Assembly (NCBI GenBank): GCA_002410325.1
Contig: DHRK01000044.1
Coordinates: 40,047 to 104,046 of the forward strand
Length of the DNA: 64,000 nt
Direction of reading: 5' to 3'
From: Syntrophomonas sp. UBA5314
GTDB taxonomy: Bacteria > Bacillota > Syntrophomonadia > Syntrophomonadales > Syntrophomonadaceae
The translations under genes and the position numbers were made by a program. Under the pieces are notes generated by a model, which saw nothing but the letters and a program-made list of their open reading frames with translations, had not been told where the DNA came from and searched no databases. Below, piece by piece: positions 28,295 to 37,724 of the stretch. How positions within the stretch are numbered: the stretch's first letter is position 1; every line of letters begins with the position of its first letter.

Positions 28295-28323
28295 TTGACT
28301 TTTGCGGGACCCGCTGTTTTAAT
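28295..28323 (+). promoter_or_regulatory. Promoter of the fab operon
   Basis: TTGACT (28295-28300), a 17-nt spacer and TTTAAT (28318-28323): 5 of 6 matches in each hexamer, about 45 nt before fabH. Confidence 0.75.
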
Positions 28324-28367
28324 ATACTATATCTTGCCCCAAAAAAAAACACTGGTGGTGTTTTGGC

Positions 28368-29366
28368 TTGAAAATACAGGTAAAGGGTATCGGGTATTCC
28401 CTGCCTTCGAACATTCTGAGCAACAAGGATTTGGAGTGTATGGTGGATACCACCGATCAGTGGATAGTTGATAGAACCGGCGTCAGAGAGCGGCGCATTG
28501 CTCCTTTAGGTACGGCTACTTCCGACTACTCCTATGAAGCGGCTCTGATGGCCATGCAACAGGCCGGAGTGAAACCGGAAGAAATAGACCTCATTATAGA
28601 AGCTACCTCAACCGCTGATATGCTTTTCCCCTCCACCGCCTGCCAGGTCCAGGAACGCTTGGCAGCCTGGAACGCGGCTGCATTTGACCTGGAGGCGGGT
28701 TGTACCGGCTTTATCTATGGAGTGGCGGTAGCCGAAAAATTCCTCCTTTCTCCCAGCTACAAAAATATCCTGGTGATAGGAGGCGATTTGGTTTCCCGGG
28801 TGGTTGACTATACCGACCGGGGTTCCTGTATTCTTTTTGGTGACGGTGCGGGCGCCGCGGTTTTGTCGCGCGGTTCCGATCAATACGGCCTGCTGGCTTC
28901 CTATATTGGAGCTGATGGGCGGGGCGGCAAGCATCTTTACATGCCGGCCGGGGGCAGCGCTCAGCCGGCGACTCTCGAAAGTGTGGAAGCCCGGCAGCAT
29001 TACCTGAAGATGAATGGTCAGGAAATATTCAAATTCGCCGCCACCATCATTGACCAGGTAGCCACCCGTCTCCTGGATGAAGCGGGTTTAACCTACGAAG
29101 ATATTGATATATTTGTGCCCCACCAGGCCAACCTGCGCATTATCAAAGCCGCGGTCCGGCGGATGAATATAGCCCCGGAAAAGACTCTCCTTAATATTCA
29201 AAAGTATGGAAATATGTCGGCCGCTTCGATTCCCGTAGCTTTATCGGAAGCCGAGCAGGAAGGACAGTTAAAGCCCGGCGACCTGGTGCTGATGATAGGT
29301 TTCGGAGCCGGTTTAACCTATGGTGGGATGATCATGCGTTGGGGGAGTGACGAAGATGCATCTTAG
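28368..29366 (+). CDS. fabH: 3-oxoacyl-ACP synthase III
   Basis: Starts fatty-acid synthesis by condensing an acyl-CoA primer with malonyl-ACP. It has 332 residues. Catalytic Cys112 is in LEAGCTGFIYG, His in VPHQANLRI and Asn in YGNMSAASIP. TTG start with only a weak upstream site. It is the first gene of a nine-gene fab/acc operon and overlaps fabK by 11 nt. Confidence 0.96.
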   Translation: MKIQVKGIGYSLPSNILSNKDLECMVDTTDQWIVDRTGVRERRIAPLGTATSDYSYEAALMAMQQAGVKPEEIDLIIEATSTADMLFPSTACQVQERLAAWNAAAFDLEAGCTGFIYGVAVAEKFLLSPSYKNILVIGGDLVSRVVDYTDRGSCILFGDGAGAAVLSRGSDQYGLLASYIGADGRGGKHLYMPAGGSAQPATLESVEARQHYLKMNGQEIFKFAATIIDQVATRLLDEAGLTYEDIDIFVPHQANLRIIKAAVRRMNIAPEKTLLNIQKYGNMSAASIPVALSEAEQEGQLKPGDLVLMIGFGAGLTYGGMIMRWGSDEDAS

Positions 29367-30306
29367 AACCCCGCTATGTGAGCTGCTGGGTATTGAATAC
29401 CCCCTGCTGCAGGGAGGAATGGCCTGGATTGCCGGGGGAAGACTGGCGGCCGCCGTTTCACAAGCAGGCGGCCTGGGCATAATCGGAGGGGCCAGCGGAG
29501 ATGTGGATTGGATTAAAAGACAGATAGATATAGTGCGTTCGGAAACCGGGCGTCCTTTTGGGGTTAATATCATGCTGGCCAATCCCAATGTGGAAAGGGT
29601 CGTGCAATTGATGGTTGATGAAAAGGTTCCGGTCATTACTACCGGCGGAGGAAATCCCGGCAAATACATAGAGCGTTGGAAAGGGGCCGGGTCACGGGTC
29701 GTCCCGGTGGTGGCCTCGGTGGCCCTGGCTAAAAGGCTGAGCCGCCTGGGTGCAGACGCGGTAATTGCCGAGGGGATGGAATCTGGAGGACACATTGGGG
29801 AGATGACCACCATGTGCCTGGTGCCCATGGTGGCGGATGCGGTCGAGGTCCCGGTTATTGCCGCCGGAGGTATTGCCGACGGGCGCGGCTTTATGGCCGC
29901 CCTGGCCCTGGGCGCCCAGGGCGTTCAGATCGGTACCCGCTTTATCTGTGCCGAGGAATGTGACGTACACCAGGCCTACCGGGAAAGGGTGGTCAAAGCC
30001 AAAGACCGGGATACGGAAATATGCGGTCTGGCCACCGGACATCCGGTACGGGCCATACACAATCGCTTTACCCGCCAGTATCTACAGGCGGAAAGGCAGG
30101 GCATGAGCAAGGAAGAACTCGAAGAACTGGGCCGGGGGCGCTACCCGGCGGCTGCGGTTCATGGAAATGTAGACGAAGGCACTGTTTTGGCCGGACAGAT
30201 CTGCGGATTGGTCCAAAGAATCGAGCCGGCTGGACAGATTGTATTTGATATAATAAAAGACGCAATAGCAATACACGAAAAAATAGGGGGATTATCATGC
30301 GGTTAG
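29356..30306 (+). CDS. fabK: Enoyl-ACP reductase II (FMN)
   Basis: Performs the last reduction of each elongation cycle. It has 316 residues from ATG 29356, which has GGGGGAG 8 nt upstream. FMN-site motifs are YPLLQGGMAWIAGG, FGVNIML, VIAEGMESGGHIGE, PVIAAGGIADGRGF and GAQGVQIGTRF. Its place between fabH and fabD supports FabK over nitronate monooxygenase. No fabI is visible. It overlaps fabD by 10 nt. Confidence 0.94.
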   Translation: MHLRTPLCELLGIEYPLLQGGMAWIAGGRLAAAVSQAGGLGIIGGASGDVDWIKRQIDIVRSETGRPFGVNIMLANPNVERVVQLMVDEKVPVITTGGGNPGKYIERWKGAGSRVVPVVASVALAKRLSRLGADAVIAEGMESGGHIGEMTTMCLVPMVADAVEVPVIAAGGIADGRGFMAALALGAQGVQIGTRFICAEECDVHQAYRERVVKAKDRDTEICGLATGHPVRAIHNRFTRQYLQAERQGMSKEELEELGRGRYPAAAVHGNVDEGTVLAGQICGLVQRIEPAGQIVFDIIKDAIAIHEKIGGLSCG

Positions 30307-31208
30307 CCTTTGTTTTTCCCGGTCAGGGAGCCCAGTACATAGGTATGGGACAGGAATTGGCGCAGGTTTTTATGGAAGCAGCCGAAGTTTGGGGCGAAGC
30401 CGACGAGCTGGCCGGTTACAGCATCAGTTCGCAGTGCTTTTTCGGCGAACCCGCCGAACTCAACCAGACCGAATACGCTCAACCCGCTATTTTAACGGCC
30501 AGTTTGGCAGCCCTGGCGGTGGCCCGTAAATTTAATATCGAGCCGGTGATGGTGGCGGGCTTGAGCCTGGGTGAATACACCGCCCTGGTGGCGGCCGGCG
30601 TCTTGACGTTGCAAGAGGCCTTGCCTCTGGTTCAGGAGCGGGCGCGCTTGATGCAAGAGGCGGTGCCGGTGGGGCAGGGTTTGATGTATGCCGTTTTAGG
30701 GCTGGAGAATACTGTAGTTGATAAGGTCTGCCGGCAAAGCGGGGGACAGGTGGTAATTGCCAACTACAATGCTCCCGGACAGGTGGTAATTGCCGGTTCT
30801 AAAAAAGAGGCCGAGGCGGCTGTGCAATTATTAAAAGAGGCCGGGGGCAAGGTGAAAAAAGTGGCCATGAGCGTGCCGTCCCACAGCCCCATGATGCTGG
30901 AAGCGGCTAAAAAACTGCGTCCGGCTCTGGACCAGGTCCCCTGGAAGCCGGCGGCGGTGCCGGTGGTAAGCAATGTCACGGCTGGCCTGCACACGGGTAA
31001 TTATGCCGAGTTTTTGGAGCGGCAGCTCTACTCTCCGGTGATGTGGGAACAGAGCGTTCGCTTTATGATGGACCAGGTGGACGGTTTTATCGAAATAGGT
31101 CCGGGCAACAGCCTTTCCGGGCTCATCAAAAAGGTTGGCAAAAACAAGGTAATGGGGAATATAGATGATTTTCGTTCCCTGGAAAAAATATTGGAGAAGG
31201 TGAACTAA
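30297..31208 (+). CDS. fabD: Malonyl-CoA:ACP transacylase
   Basis: Loads malonyl units onto ACP. The 303 residues include FVFPGQGAQYIGMG, the nucleophile elbow VAGLSLGEYTAL (Ser90), VPSHSPMM with the catalytic His and IEIGPGNSLSGL. It is coupled to fabK by overlap and to fabG by a 3-nt gap. Confidence 0.96.
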   Translation: MRLAFVFPGQGAQYIGMGQELAQVFMEAAEVWGEADELAGYSISSQCFFGEPAELNQTEYAQPAILTASLAALAVARKFNIEPVMVAGLSLGEYTALVAAGVLTLQEALPLVQERARLMQEAVPVGQGLMYAVLGLENTVVDKVCRQSGGQVVIANYNAPGQVVIAGSKKEAEAAVQLLKEAGGKVKKVAMSVPSHSPMMLEAAKKLRPALDQVPWKPAAVPVVSNVTAGLHTGNYAEFLERQLYSPVMWEQSVRFMMDQVDGFIEIGPGNSLSGLIKKVGKNKVMGNIDDFRSLEKILEKVN

Positions 31209-31211
31209 TAA

Positions 31212-31985
31212 ATGGGCGAACAGGTCGCTTTGGTTACAGGCAGTTCCCGGGGCATCGGCAAGGCCATAGCTTTGATGCTGGCCGGCGATGGCTTCCGGAT
31301 AGTCTTGAACTATTACGACAGTCCCCTGGAGTCAACAGAACTTATCACGCAAAATGAAGCCCAGGCGCTTCAGGTATTGCGGGAAATAGAACAGATGGGC
31401 GGCCAGGCCATGGTGGTGGGGGCTGATGTCGCCGCTCCGGATGCCGCCACCCGTCTGGTGGACCAGGCGGCGCAGGCCTGGGGGAGATTAGATGTGCTGG
31501 TCAACAACGCGGGGATCATAAAAGACCAGTTGCTGGTGCGCATAAGCGACGATGAGTGGGATAAATTGATCCGCACCAATCTCAACTCGGCTTTTTACTG
31601 TACCCGGGCCGCTTTAAAACACATGGTAAAAAAGCGCCAGGGCCGGATCGTAAACATATCTTCGGTGGTGGGACTGGGAGGAAACATAGGCCAGGCCCAT
31701 TATGCCGCGTCCAAGTCGGGTCTGCTGGGTTTTAGCCGGACCGTGGCCAAAGAGTATGGCAGCCGCGGGATCACCTGCAACGTAGTGGCTCCGGGCTATA
31801 TTCAAAGCGATATGACCGCCCAGCTTAACGCAGAGCGCACCGCCCGCATCCTGGAAGAGGTTTCCTTGAGACGGATGGGCACGGTGGAAGATGTGGCCGG
31901 GGCAGTGAGCTTCCTGGTATCTGACCGTGCTTCTTATATCACCGGCCAGGTTATTCAGGTGGACGGGGGCCTGGCTTCCCTATAA
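31212..31985 (+). CDS. fabG: 3-oxoacyl-ACP reductase
   Basis: An NADPH-dependent SDR of 257 residues. It has the cofactor motif TGSSRGIGKAIA, NNAG, catalytic Ser in NISSVVG and the YAASK motif with Tyr and Lys, then PGYIQSDMT. It is about 10 residues longer than typical because of an insert after the second strand (DSPLESTELITQNEAQ), which may be natural variation. Confidence 0.95.
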   Translation: MGEQVALVTGSSRGIGKAIALMLAGDGFRIVLNYYDSPLESTELITQNEAQALQVLREIEQMGGQAMVVGADVAAPDAATRLVDQAAQAWGRLDVLVNNAGIIKDQLLVRISDDEWDKLIRTNLNSAFYCTRAALKHMVKKRQGRIVNISSVVGLGGNIGQAHYAASKSGLLGFSRTVAKEYGSRGITCNVVAPGYIQSDMTAQLNAERTARILEEVSLRRMGTVEDVAGAVSFLVSDRASYITGQVIQVDGGLASL

Positions 31986-32077
31986 GCGCTGGCAGAACTG
32001 GTTTATAACTGGTTTGCAGGTTATAACAGGTTGATATATAGTTGGGTTTGATTAAAAAAGAGGAGGTCTATTAAAGG

Positions 32078-32320
32078 ATGAACGTTTTTGAAGCTGTCAG
32101 ACAGGTTATTGTGGAGATAAAGGATATTCCGGAAGAGAATATCAAGATGGAGTCTAATTTCGCGGAGGATCTGGAGGCTGACTCCCTGGATGTGGTTGAA
32201 ATGCTCATGCTGCTGGAAGAGAAATTTGATATCTCGATCCCGGAAGAAGCCGCCGAGGAAATGAAGACCGTAAAAGACGCGGTGGAATACATCGAAGCGA
32301 AGTTAAAGGAAAAAGCATAA
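32078..32320 (+). CDS. acpP: Acyl carrier protein
   Basis: An acidic 80-residue carrier. Ser36 in EADSLDVVEMLM is the phosphopantetheine site, presumably modified by AcpS (2343). ATG start behind GAGGAGG. The 92-nt gap before it contains repeated GGTTATAAC-like words and could hold a secondary promoter. Confidence 0.97.
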   Translation: MNVFEAVRQVIVEIKDIPEENIKMESNFAEDLEADSLDVVEMLMLLEEKFDISIPEEAAEEMKTVKDAVEYIEAKLKEKA

Positions 32321-32335
32321 TTTTGAGGTGATAAT

Positions 32336-33577
32336 GTGCCTAATCGCAGGGTGGTAATTACCGGGCTGGGGGTTGTCACTCCTATCGGGCATGCCCTGGA
32401 AAGTTTCTGGGCCAACCTGGTAGCCGGGAAAAGTGGCGTTGGCGCCATCGATCGCTTTGACACGTCCCAGTACCCAACTAGAATTGCCGCACAGGTAAGG
32501 GAACTGGTCATAGAAGATTATATCCCCCGCAAGGATGCGCGGCGTATGGACTTATTCGTTCAGTATGCCTGTGCTGCCGCTCGCATGGCAGTCGAGGATT
32601 CGGGACTATCCATTGCAGCCATGGATGCCGGCCGGATCGGAGTATGGATAGGAGCCGGCATTGGAGGGCTGGAAACCCTTGAAAAACAGCACTCGGTGCT
32701 CTTAAACAAGGGCCCGGGAGCGGTCAGTCCTTTCTTAATTCCCATGATGATTCCCAATATGGCAGCCGGGCAGGTGGCTATTATGACCGGGGTCAAAGGA
32801 CCCAATGGCTGCACCGTGACCGCCTGCGCTTCAGGCACCAACTCCATAGGCGAGGCTTTTCAACTGGTCCGGATGGGCAAGGCGGACGCCATGATCTGCG
32901 GCGGTACCGAGGCTTCGATTACTCCGGTGGGGATCAGCGGATTTTGTTCCATGAAGGCCATGTCAACCTTAAACGATGACCCCAAGAAAGCTTGTAAACC
33001 CTGGGATTTGAACCGGGGAGGCTTTGTTATGGGTGAAGGTTCAGGGATCATTATCATAGAAGAACTGGAGCATGCCCTGCAAAGGGGGGCGCGGATATAC
33101 GCCGAGCTTATCGGCTATGGAACCAGCGGAGATGCCAATCACATGGTGCAACCGGATCCGGAAGGGCAGGGAGCTATTCTGGCCTTTGCCATGGCTTTGG
33201 CCGACGCCGGCCTAAAGCCGGAAGAAGTGGACTATATCAACGCCCATGGCACCGGCACCCAGTTGAATGACGCCATTGAAACCGCGGTGTTCAAGCATAT
33301 TTTTGGCGAGCACAGCCGCTCCCTGCTTATAAACTCGATCAAGCCGCTGACCGGGCATATGCTGGGCGCGGGAGGCGCTGTCGAGCTGATATCCACGGTT
33401 TTAGCTATGAAAAACAACCTGGTCCCCGCCACCACCAACCTGGAAACCCCCGACCCGGAATGTGATCTGGACTATGTTCCAGGCCAGCCCCGGGAAAAGG
33501 AGGTCCAAGTAGCCCTGTCGGATTCACTGGGCTTTGGTGGTCATAACGCGGTTCTGGCGGTGCGCAGGTATTCCTAA
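32336..33577 (+). CDS. fabF: 3-oxoacyl-ACP synthase II
   Basis: The elongating ketosynthase, 413 residues. Cys164 is in VTACASGTNS and the two His lie in NAHGTGTQLND and KPLTGHMLGAGG, giving the Cys-His-His triad. GFGGHNAVL closes the fold. GTG start behind TTGAGGTGA. Confidence 0.97.
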   Translation: MPNRRVVITGLGVVTPIGHALESFWANLVAGKSGVGAIDRFDTSQYPTRIAAQVRELVIEDYIPRKDARRMDLFVQYACAAARMAVEDSGLSIAAMDAGRIGVWIGAGIGGLETLEKQHSVLLNKGPGAVSPFLIPMMIPNMAAGQVAIMTGVKGPNGCTVTACASGTNSIGEAFQLVRMGKADAMICGGTEASITPVGISGFCSMKAMSTLNDDPKKACKPWDLNRGGFVMGEGSGIIIIEELEHALQRGARIYAELIGYGTSGDANHMVQPDPEGQGAILAFAMALADAGLKPEEVDYINAHGTGTQLNDAIETAVFKHIFGEHSRSLLINSIKPLTGHMLGAGGAVELISTVLAMKNNLVPATTNLETPDPECDLDYVPGQPREKEVQVALSDSLGFGGHNAVLAVRRYS

Positions 33578-33591
33578 AGGAGATTCTTAAG

Positions 33592-34020
33592 ATGAATATT
33601 GAGGAGATCATGAAGATCCTTCCCCACCGCTATCCATTCCTTATGGTGGACAGGATCATCGAAATGGTCCCTGGTGAAAGAGCGGTAGGTATAAAAAACG
33701 TTTCGGTAAATGAGCCCTATTTCCAGGGGCATTTTCCGGAGCGCCCGGTGATGCCGGGGGTGCTTCAGCTGGAGGCCATGGCCCAGGTGGGAGCCTGCGC
33801 TCTTCTGTGTATGGATAAATACCGGGACCGCCTGGCCTACCTGGCCGGAGTGGACCAGGTGCGTTTCAAAAGGCAGGCCTTTCCGGGCGATGTGCTGACT
33901 ATAAGCACCGAACTGGTGAGGATTATGGGCAACATTGGGAAAGGCCGCGGTAAAATAACCGTGGAAGGCGAACTGGTCTGTGCCGGCGAATTCCTGTTTG
34001 GCATTGGACCGGCCAAATAG
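33592..34020 (+). CDS. fabZ: 3-hydroxyacyl-ACP dehydratase FabZ
   Basis: Dehydrates 3-hydroxyacyl-ACP. The 142-residue hotdog fold has catalytic His12 in LPHRYPFLMVDRI and the catalytic Glu in PGVLQLEAMAQ. The start is 14 nt after fabF with AAAGGAG upstream. Confidence 0.96.
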   Translation: MNIEEIMKILPHRYPFLMVDRIIEMVPGERAVGIKNVSVNEPYFQGHFPERPVMPGVLQLEAMAQVGACALLCMDKYRDRLAYLAGVDQVRFKRQAFPGDVLTISTELVRIMGNIGKGRGKITVEGELVCAGEFLFGIGPAK

Positions 34021-34028
34021 GTGAAAAA

Positions 34029-34889
34029 ATGTTTAGCAACAGTTTAGGTAAAACCAGATATCATGAAGTCAGCAACTTTACCCGCGAGGATTATGAAAAG
34101 GGGCGCGAATCAGGAAGTCCCAAAATTTGTCCCTCCTGCAAGGCGCCGCTGGCGGAGCAGGAGCTGATTCAAAATTACCGGGTGTGCCCCAAGTGCCAGC
34201 ATCATCTGCCCCTGGGAGCCTGGGAGCGGATCAGCCTGCTGGCCGATGAAGAGACTTTTCGTGAATTCAACGGAGATAGGTCTTCCTACAACCGCCTGCA
34301 TTTTCCGGAGTATGATGAGAAGCTGGAGCGCGCCCAGCGTGAATCAGGACTTCCTGAGGCTATTGTTACCGGAACCGCCTATATTGAAGGGTATCAGGCG
34401 GTTCTGGGGGTAATGGATTCCCGCTTTATGATGTCAAGTATGGGAGCGGTAGTCGGCGAAAAAGTCTGCCTGGCCGCGGAGAGGGCCATGGAACTGAAAT
34501 GGCCCCTGATCATGGTGGTATCTTCAGGAGGGGCCCGCATGCAGGAAGGCATGGTTTCATTGATGCAGATGGCCAAAACCAGTGCGGCTATCGAACGCCT
34601 GCACCAGGCCGGAATGTTGTATATAAGCATCCTGACCAATCCGACCACGGGAGGAGTCCTGGCCAGTTTCGCATCCCTGGCCGATATCATAATGGCCGAA
34701 CCCCGGGCATTGATCGGGTTTACCGGTCCCCGGGTTATCGAACAGACCATTAAACACCGCCTGCCGGATAATTTTCAAAAGTCCGAGTTCCTTCTCCAAC
34801 ACGGCATGCTGGATCTGGTTGTGGATAGAGCCAGGCTAAAAGAGACCCTGGCTTTAGTTGTGAGAATGCATGGAGGTCGAAATGACTAA
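34029..34889 (+). CDS. accD: Acetyl-CoA carboxylase carboxyltransferase subunit beta
   Basis: The zinc-binding half of the carboxyltransferase that makes malonyl-CoA. It has 286 residues. The N-terminal zinc ribbon is CPSCKAP and CPKCQHH (Cys34, 37, 53, 56). The crotonase-like core includes SSGGARMQEGMVSLMQMAKT and PTTGGVLASFASLAD. accA overlaps its end by 8 nt. accB and accC are not in this window. Confidence 0.96.
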   Translation: MFSNSLGKTRYHEVSNFTREDYEKGRESGSPKICPSCKAPLAEQELIQNYRVCPKCQHHLPLGAWERISLLADEETFREFNGDRSSYNRLHFPEYDEKLERAQRESGLPEAIVTGTAYIEGYQAVLGVMDSRFMMSSMGAVVGEKVCLAAERAMELKWPLIMVVSSGGARMQEGMVSLMQMAKTSAAIERLHQAGMLYISILTNPTTGGVLASFASLADIIMAEPRALIGFTGPRVIEQTIKHRLPDNFQKSEFLLQHGMLDLVVDRARLKETLALVVRMHGGRND

Positions 34890-35841
34890 ACGGCAGTTCG
34901 ATTTTGAAAACCAGTACCAGGTCTTGAAGCAAAAAGTTGAAGACTTGATGGAAGAATCCCGAATTCACAACATCGACTTGAGCGAAGAGATAGCCCTTTT
35001 GGAAAACAAGATGGCCCGGATTCGCGAATCGAAATACAAAAACCTGAGCCCCTGGGAGCGGGTGCTCTTGAGCAGGAGCCCGGATCGTCCGGGCGCTGCC
35101 GACTATATTGGGTATCTGTGCAGCGAATGGATCGAGCTGCACGGGGATCGCCTTTTTGGCGACGATCAGGCTATAATAGCGGGCCTGGGCATGTTCCACG
35201 GAATGCCTCTGACTATTATCGGCCACCGCAAAGGTAAGACCACCAGCCAGAAGCTGCAATATAATTTTGGCATGCCGCATCCGGAAGGCTTTCGCAAGGT
35301 AATGCGCCTCCTCAAGCAGGCTGAAAAGTTTAGACGTCCGGTCTTGAGTTTGGTCGATACATCCGGAGCCTTCCCCGGCATCGGGGCGGAAGAGCGCGGT
35401 CAGGCTTCAGCTATTGCCGAGACTTTGATGACTATGGTCAGTATTAAAGTGCCGGTAATATCGGTGGTAAGCGGCGAAGGAGGCAGCGGCGGGGCTCTGG
35501 CCCTGGCGATTGGAGACCGCATGGTGATGCTATCCAATTCGGTATTCTCAGTGGCCTCACCCGAAACCTGTTCATCAATACTCTTCAAGGACGCGGCCCG
35601 GGTAGAAGATATGGCGGAAGCCTCCAAGCTTACCGCCGCTGATCTTCTGGAGCTGGAGCTTATCGACGAGCTTATCGAGGAGCCGGTCGGAGGGGCCAAT
35701 CAGGACTTTGAAAATACGGCCCGGTTGGTTGAAGAGAGCATTCTGAAACACCTGCGGGATTTAAGCGATAAAGAACCTGATATTTTGGTACAAGAGCGGT
35801 TTGAAAAATACCGCCGCATAGGCACCGTAACGGGAGCCTAG
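34882..35841 (+). CDS. accA: Acetyl-CoA carboxylase carboxyltransferase subunit alpha
   Basis: The partner of AccD. It has 319 residues from ATG 34882 (GGAGGT 4 nt upstream). FGMPHPEGFRKVMRLLKQAEKF, LVDTSGAFPGIGAEERGQASAIA and VISVVSGEGGSGGALALAIGDRVMM-like stretches are typical. It is the last gene of the fab operon; a long palindrome follows. Confidence 0.96.
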   Translation: MTKRQFDFENQYQVLKQKVEDLMEESRIHNIDLSEEIALLENKMARIRESKYKNLSPWERVLLSRSPDRPGAADYIGYLCSEWIELHGDRLFGDDQAIIAGLGMFHGMPLTIIGHRKGKTTSQKLQYNFGMPHPEGFRKVMRLLKQAEKFRRPVLSLVDTSGAFPGIGAEERGQASAIAETLMTMVSIKVPVISVVSGEGGSGGALALAIGDRMVMLSNSVFSVASPETCSSILFKDAARVEDMAEASKLTAADLLELELIDELIEEPVGGANQDFENTARLVEESILKHLRDLSDKEPDILVQERFEKYRRIGTVTGA

Positions 35842-35844
35842 AGC

Positions 35845-35953
35845 CTCGACAAAAGCCAATCTCTGCGTTATATGAAAAGCCCGCTCAATCAACGTACTTA
35901 TGTACGCCTCAATCGCGGGCTTTTCATATGCCTTGACCTTGGCTTTTGTCGAG
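35845..35953. repeat. Arm-variable palindromic element, copy 1
   Basis: Nested inverted repeat. The outer arms start CTCGACAAAAGCCAA (35845-35859) and return at 35939-35953. Inner arms run through ATATGAAAAGCCCGC (35870-35884) and return at 35915-35929. The core is CTCAATCAACGTACTT, then GTACGCCTCAATC. The core is shared with 38487-38594 while the arms differ. It may also stop transcription of accA. Confidence 0.75.
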
Positions 35954-36017
35954 TCTCTAGTGGTTTGACTAGACCCTTATTATTAGGCTAGTGTTGGCGA
36001 AGTGAATGTAGGCGTAA

Positions 36018-36051
36018 AAAATGCTGTGAGGTTTGATTCTCACAGCATTTT
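36018..36051 (-). terminator. Terminator of glnA
   Basis: A 13-bp perfect stem (AAAATGCTGTGAG/CTCACAGCATTTT) with an 8-nt loop, and a T-run on the minus strand just downstream of glnA. Confidence 0.88.
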
Positions 36052-36073
36052 GAATTTACGTATAAGTCCGGTT

Positions 36074-37507
36074 TTAGAGGTCGTAGTATAATTCGAACTC
36101 CAGGGGGTGGGGGATGTCGTTTACGCGCCGGGCCTCTTTGCGTTTGGCTTCGATCCAGATTTCGATGAGGCGCTGGGGGAATACTCCGCCGGTCAGCAGG
36201 AATTCCTGATCCTTTTCCAGGGCGTCCAGGGCTTCGTCAAGGGACTTGGGCAAGGCCTTGATCTTGGCCTGCTCCTCTGGGGAGAGCTTGTAGAGGTTTA
36301 CGTCGTAGGGGCCGAAGCCTTCGGCCACGGGGTCGATCTGGTTCTTGATTCCGTCCAGCCCGGCCATCAAAATAGCGGAGAAGGCCAGGTAGGGATTACA
36401 GGTGGCATCAGAGGAACGGAATTCAAAGCGCTTCTGATAGGGGCTCTTGGCATAGGCCGGGACCCGGATGACCGCGCTGCGGTTGGCGGTGGCGAAGCAC
36501 AGGCTGACCGGAGCTTCATAGCCGGGCACCAGGCGCTTGTAAGAATTGGTGCTGGGATTGGTAAAGGCCAAAACGGCTGGAGCGTGCTTCAACAGGCCGC
36601 CGATGAAATAGAGGGCGGTCTTGCTCAAGCCGGAGTAGCCAGCTTCATCATAAAACAGGGGTTCGTCGTTTTTAAACAGGTGCATGTGGACATGAAGTCC
36701 GTTGCCGGCTTCTCCAAACAACGGCTTGGGCATGAAGGTAACCGTTTTGCCTTCTTCAAAGGCCAGGTTCTTTATGAGGTACTTGGCCAGCATGGTCTTG
36801 TCAGCCATTTCCCGCATGGGGCCAAACTCGACTTCTATTTCCACCTGGCCCGGACCGCCTACTTCGTGGTGATGATACTTGACCGGAATGTTGTTCTCCT
36901 CCAGCAGGATGCACATGCGGGAACGCAGATCATAGAGGATGTCCTGGGGAGAAGCTATATGATAACCGCCTTTCAGCGGAATCTTGTAACCCAGGTTTTG
37001 AGTCTCGTTATTGCCGCTGTTCCATATGGCCTGTTCGGCATCGATAGTGAATCCTACCCGATGGGGCTGGCAATCATATGTAATCTCGTCAAACACATGA
37101 AACTCGTATTCGGGACCGATTCGCATTTCGTCAGCTATGCCGGTGCTCTTCATATACTCTTCGGCCTTGACCGCAATGCTGCGCGGATCCTGGTCGAAAC
37201 GGAAGTTCTCCGGCTGGGCGATTACAAAGACGTCTCCAATCATGCTTAAGGTAGGGACTTCGGTGAAGGGGTCATAAACAGCGGAGGTGATGTCGGGGAT
37301 GAAAACCATGTCGCTCTTTTCAACTGGAGCGAAACCGTAGTTGGAGCCGTCAAAGCCGATTCCGGACTTCAATGTCTCCGGTTTGAAGCGGCCTATCGGG
37401 ATACCCAGGTGCCGCCACCTGCCCATCAAATCGATCATTTTAAAATCAATCATCTGGATGCCTTGCTCTTTACAAAACGCCATTACTTCTTCGTAGCTCT
37501 TGAACAC
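36074..37507 (-). CDS. glnA: Glutamine synthetase, type I
   Basis: Makes glutamine from glutamate, ammonia and ATP. The 477-residue subunit includes GFDGSNYGF, IGPEYEFHVFDE, KYHHHEVGGPGQVEIE, NGLHVHMHLFK, the ATP-site LVPGYEAPV and RFEFRSSDATCNPYLAFSAILMAG. A Tyr is present in the segment (VNLYKLSPEE) that corresponds to the adenylylation region of GSI-beta enzymes; regulation by adenylylation is not shown. It is transcribed alone on the minus strand. Confidence 0.96.
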   Translation of the reverse strand: MFKSYEEVMAFCKEQGIQMIDFKMIDLMGRWRHLGIPIGRFKPETLKSGIGFDGSNYGFAPVEKSDMVFIPDITSAVYDPFTEVPTLSMIGDVFVIAQPENFRFDQDPRSIAVKAEEYMKSTGIADEMRIGPEYEFHVFDEITYDCQPHRVGFTIDAEQAIWNSGNNETQNLGYKIPLKGGYHIASPQDILYDLRSRMCILLEENNIPVKYHHHEVGGPGQVEIEVEFGPMREMADKTMLAKYLIKNLAFEEGKTVTFMPKPLFGEAGNGLHVHMHLFKNDEPLFYDEAGYSGLSKTALYFIGGLLKHAPAVLAFTNPSTNSYKRLVPGYEAPVSLCFATANRSAVIRVPAYAKSPYQKRFEFRSSDATCNPYLAFSAILMAGLDGIKNQIDPVAEGFGPYDVNLYKLSPEEQAKIKALPKSLDEALDALEKDQEFLLTGGVFPQRLIEIWIEAKRKEARRVNDIPHPLEFELYYDL

Positions 37508-37566
37508 TTATATAAGCCTCCTTTGCCTTATACAACTGCGAGATAATAACGGATAAATTGTAGCAG

Positions 37567-37613
37567 ATACAGTATATTGAGTAAAGTATTATGGTACATG
37601 GTATACAGTATGC
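37567..37613. promoter_or_regulatory. ATACAGTAT repeats upstream of glnA
   Basis: ATACAGTAT occurs at 37567-37575 and inside GTATACAGTATGC at 37601-37613. The latter nearly equals the palindrome at 17513. A shared regulator is possible but unproven. Confidence 0.35.
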
Positions 37614-37724
37614 TTTATACAGGTATGCCGGGGCTGGAATAAAATTCTACAACGGCCCCGGTATATATGATCCGGCCCCTTAATAAGATGTATTGAATTA
37701 CGGATAAAAACCATCGGGCAAGGG

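Noticed and set aside
36107..37249. 380-codon open frame on the plus strand opposite glnA
   Set aside because: Fully antisense to a clear glutamine synthetase, no ribosome site, and composition that mirrors the glnA codons.
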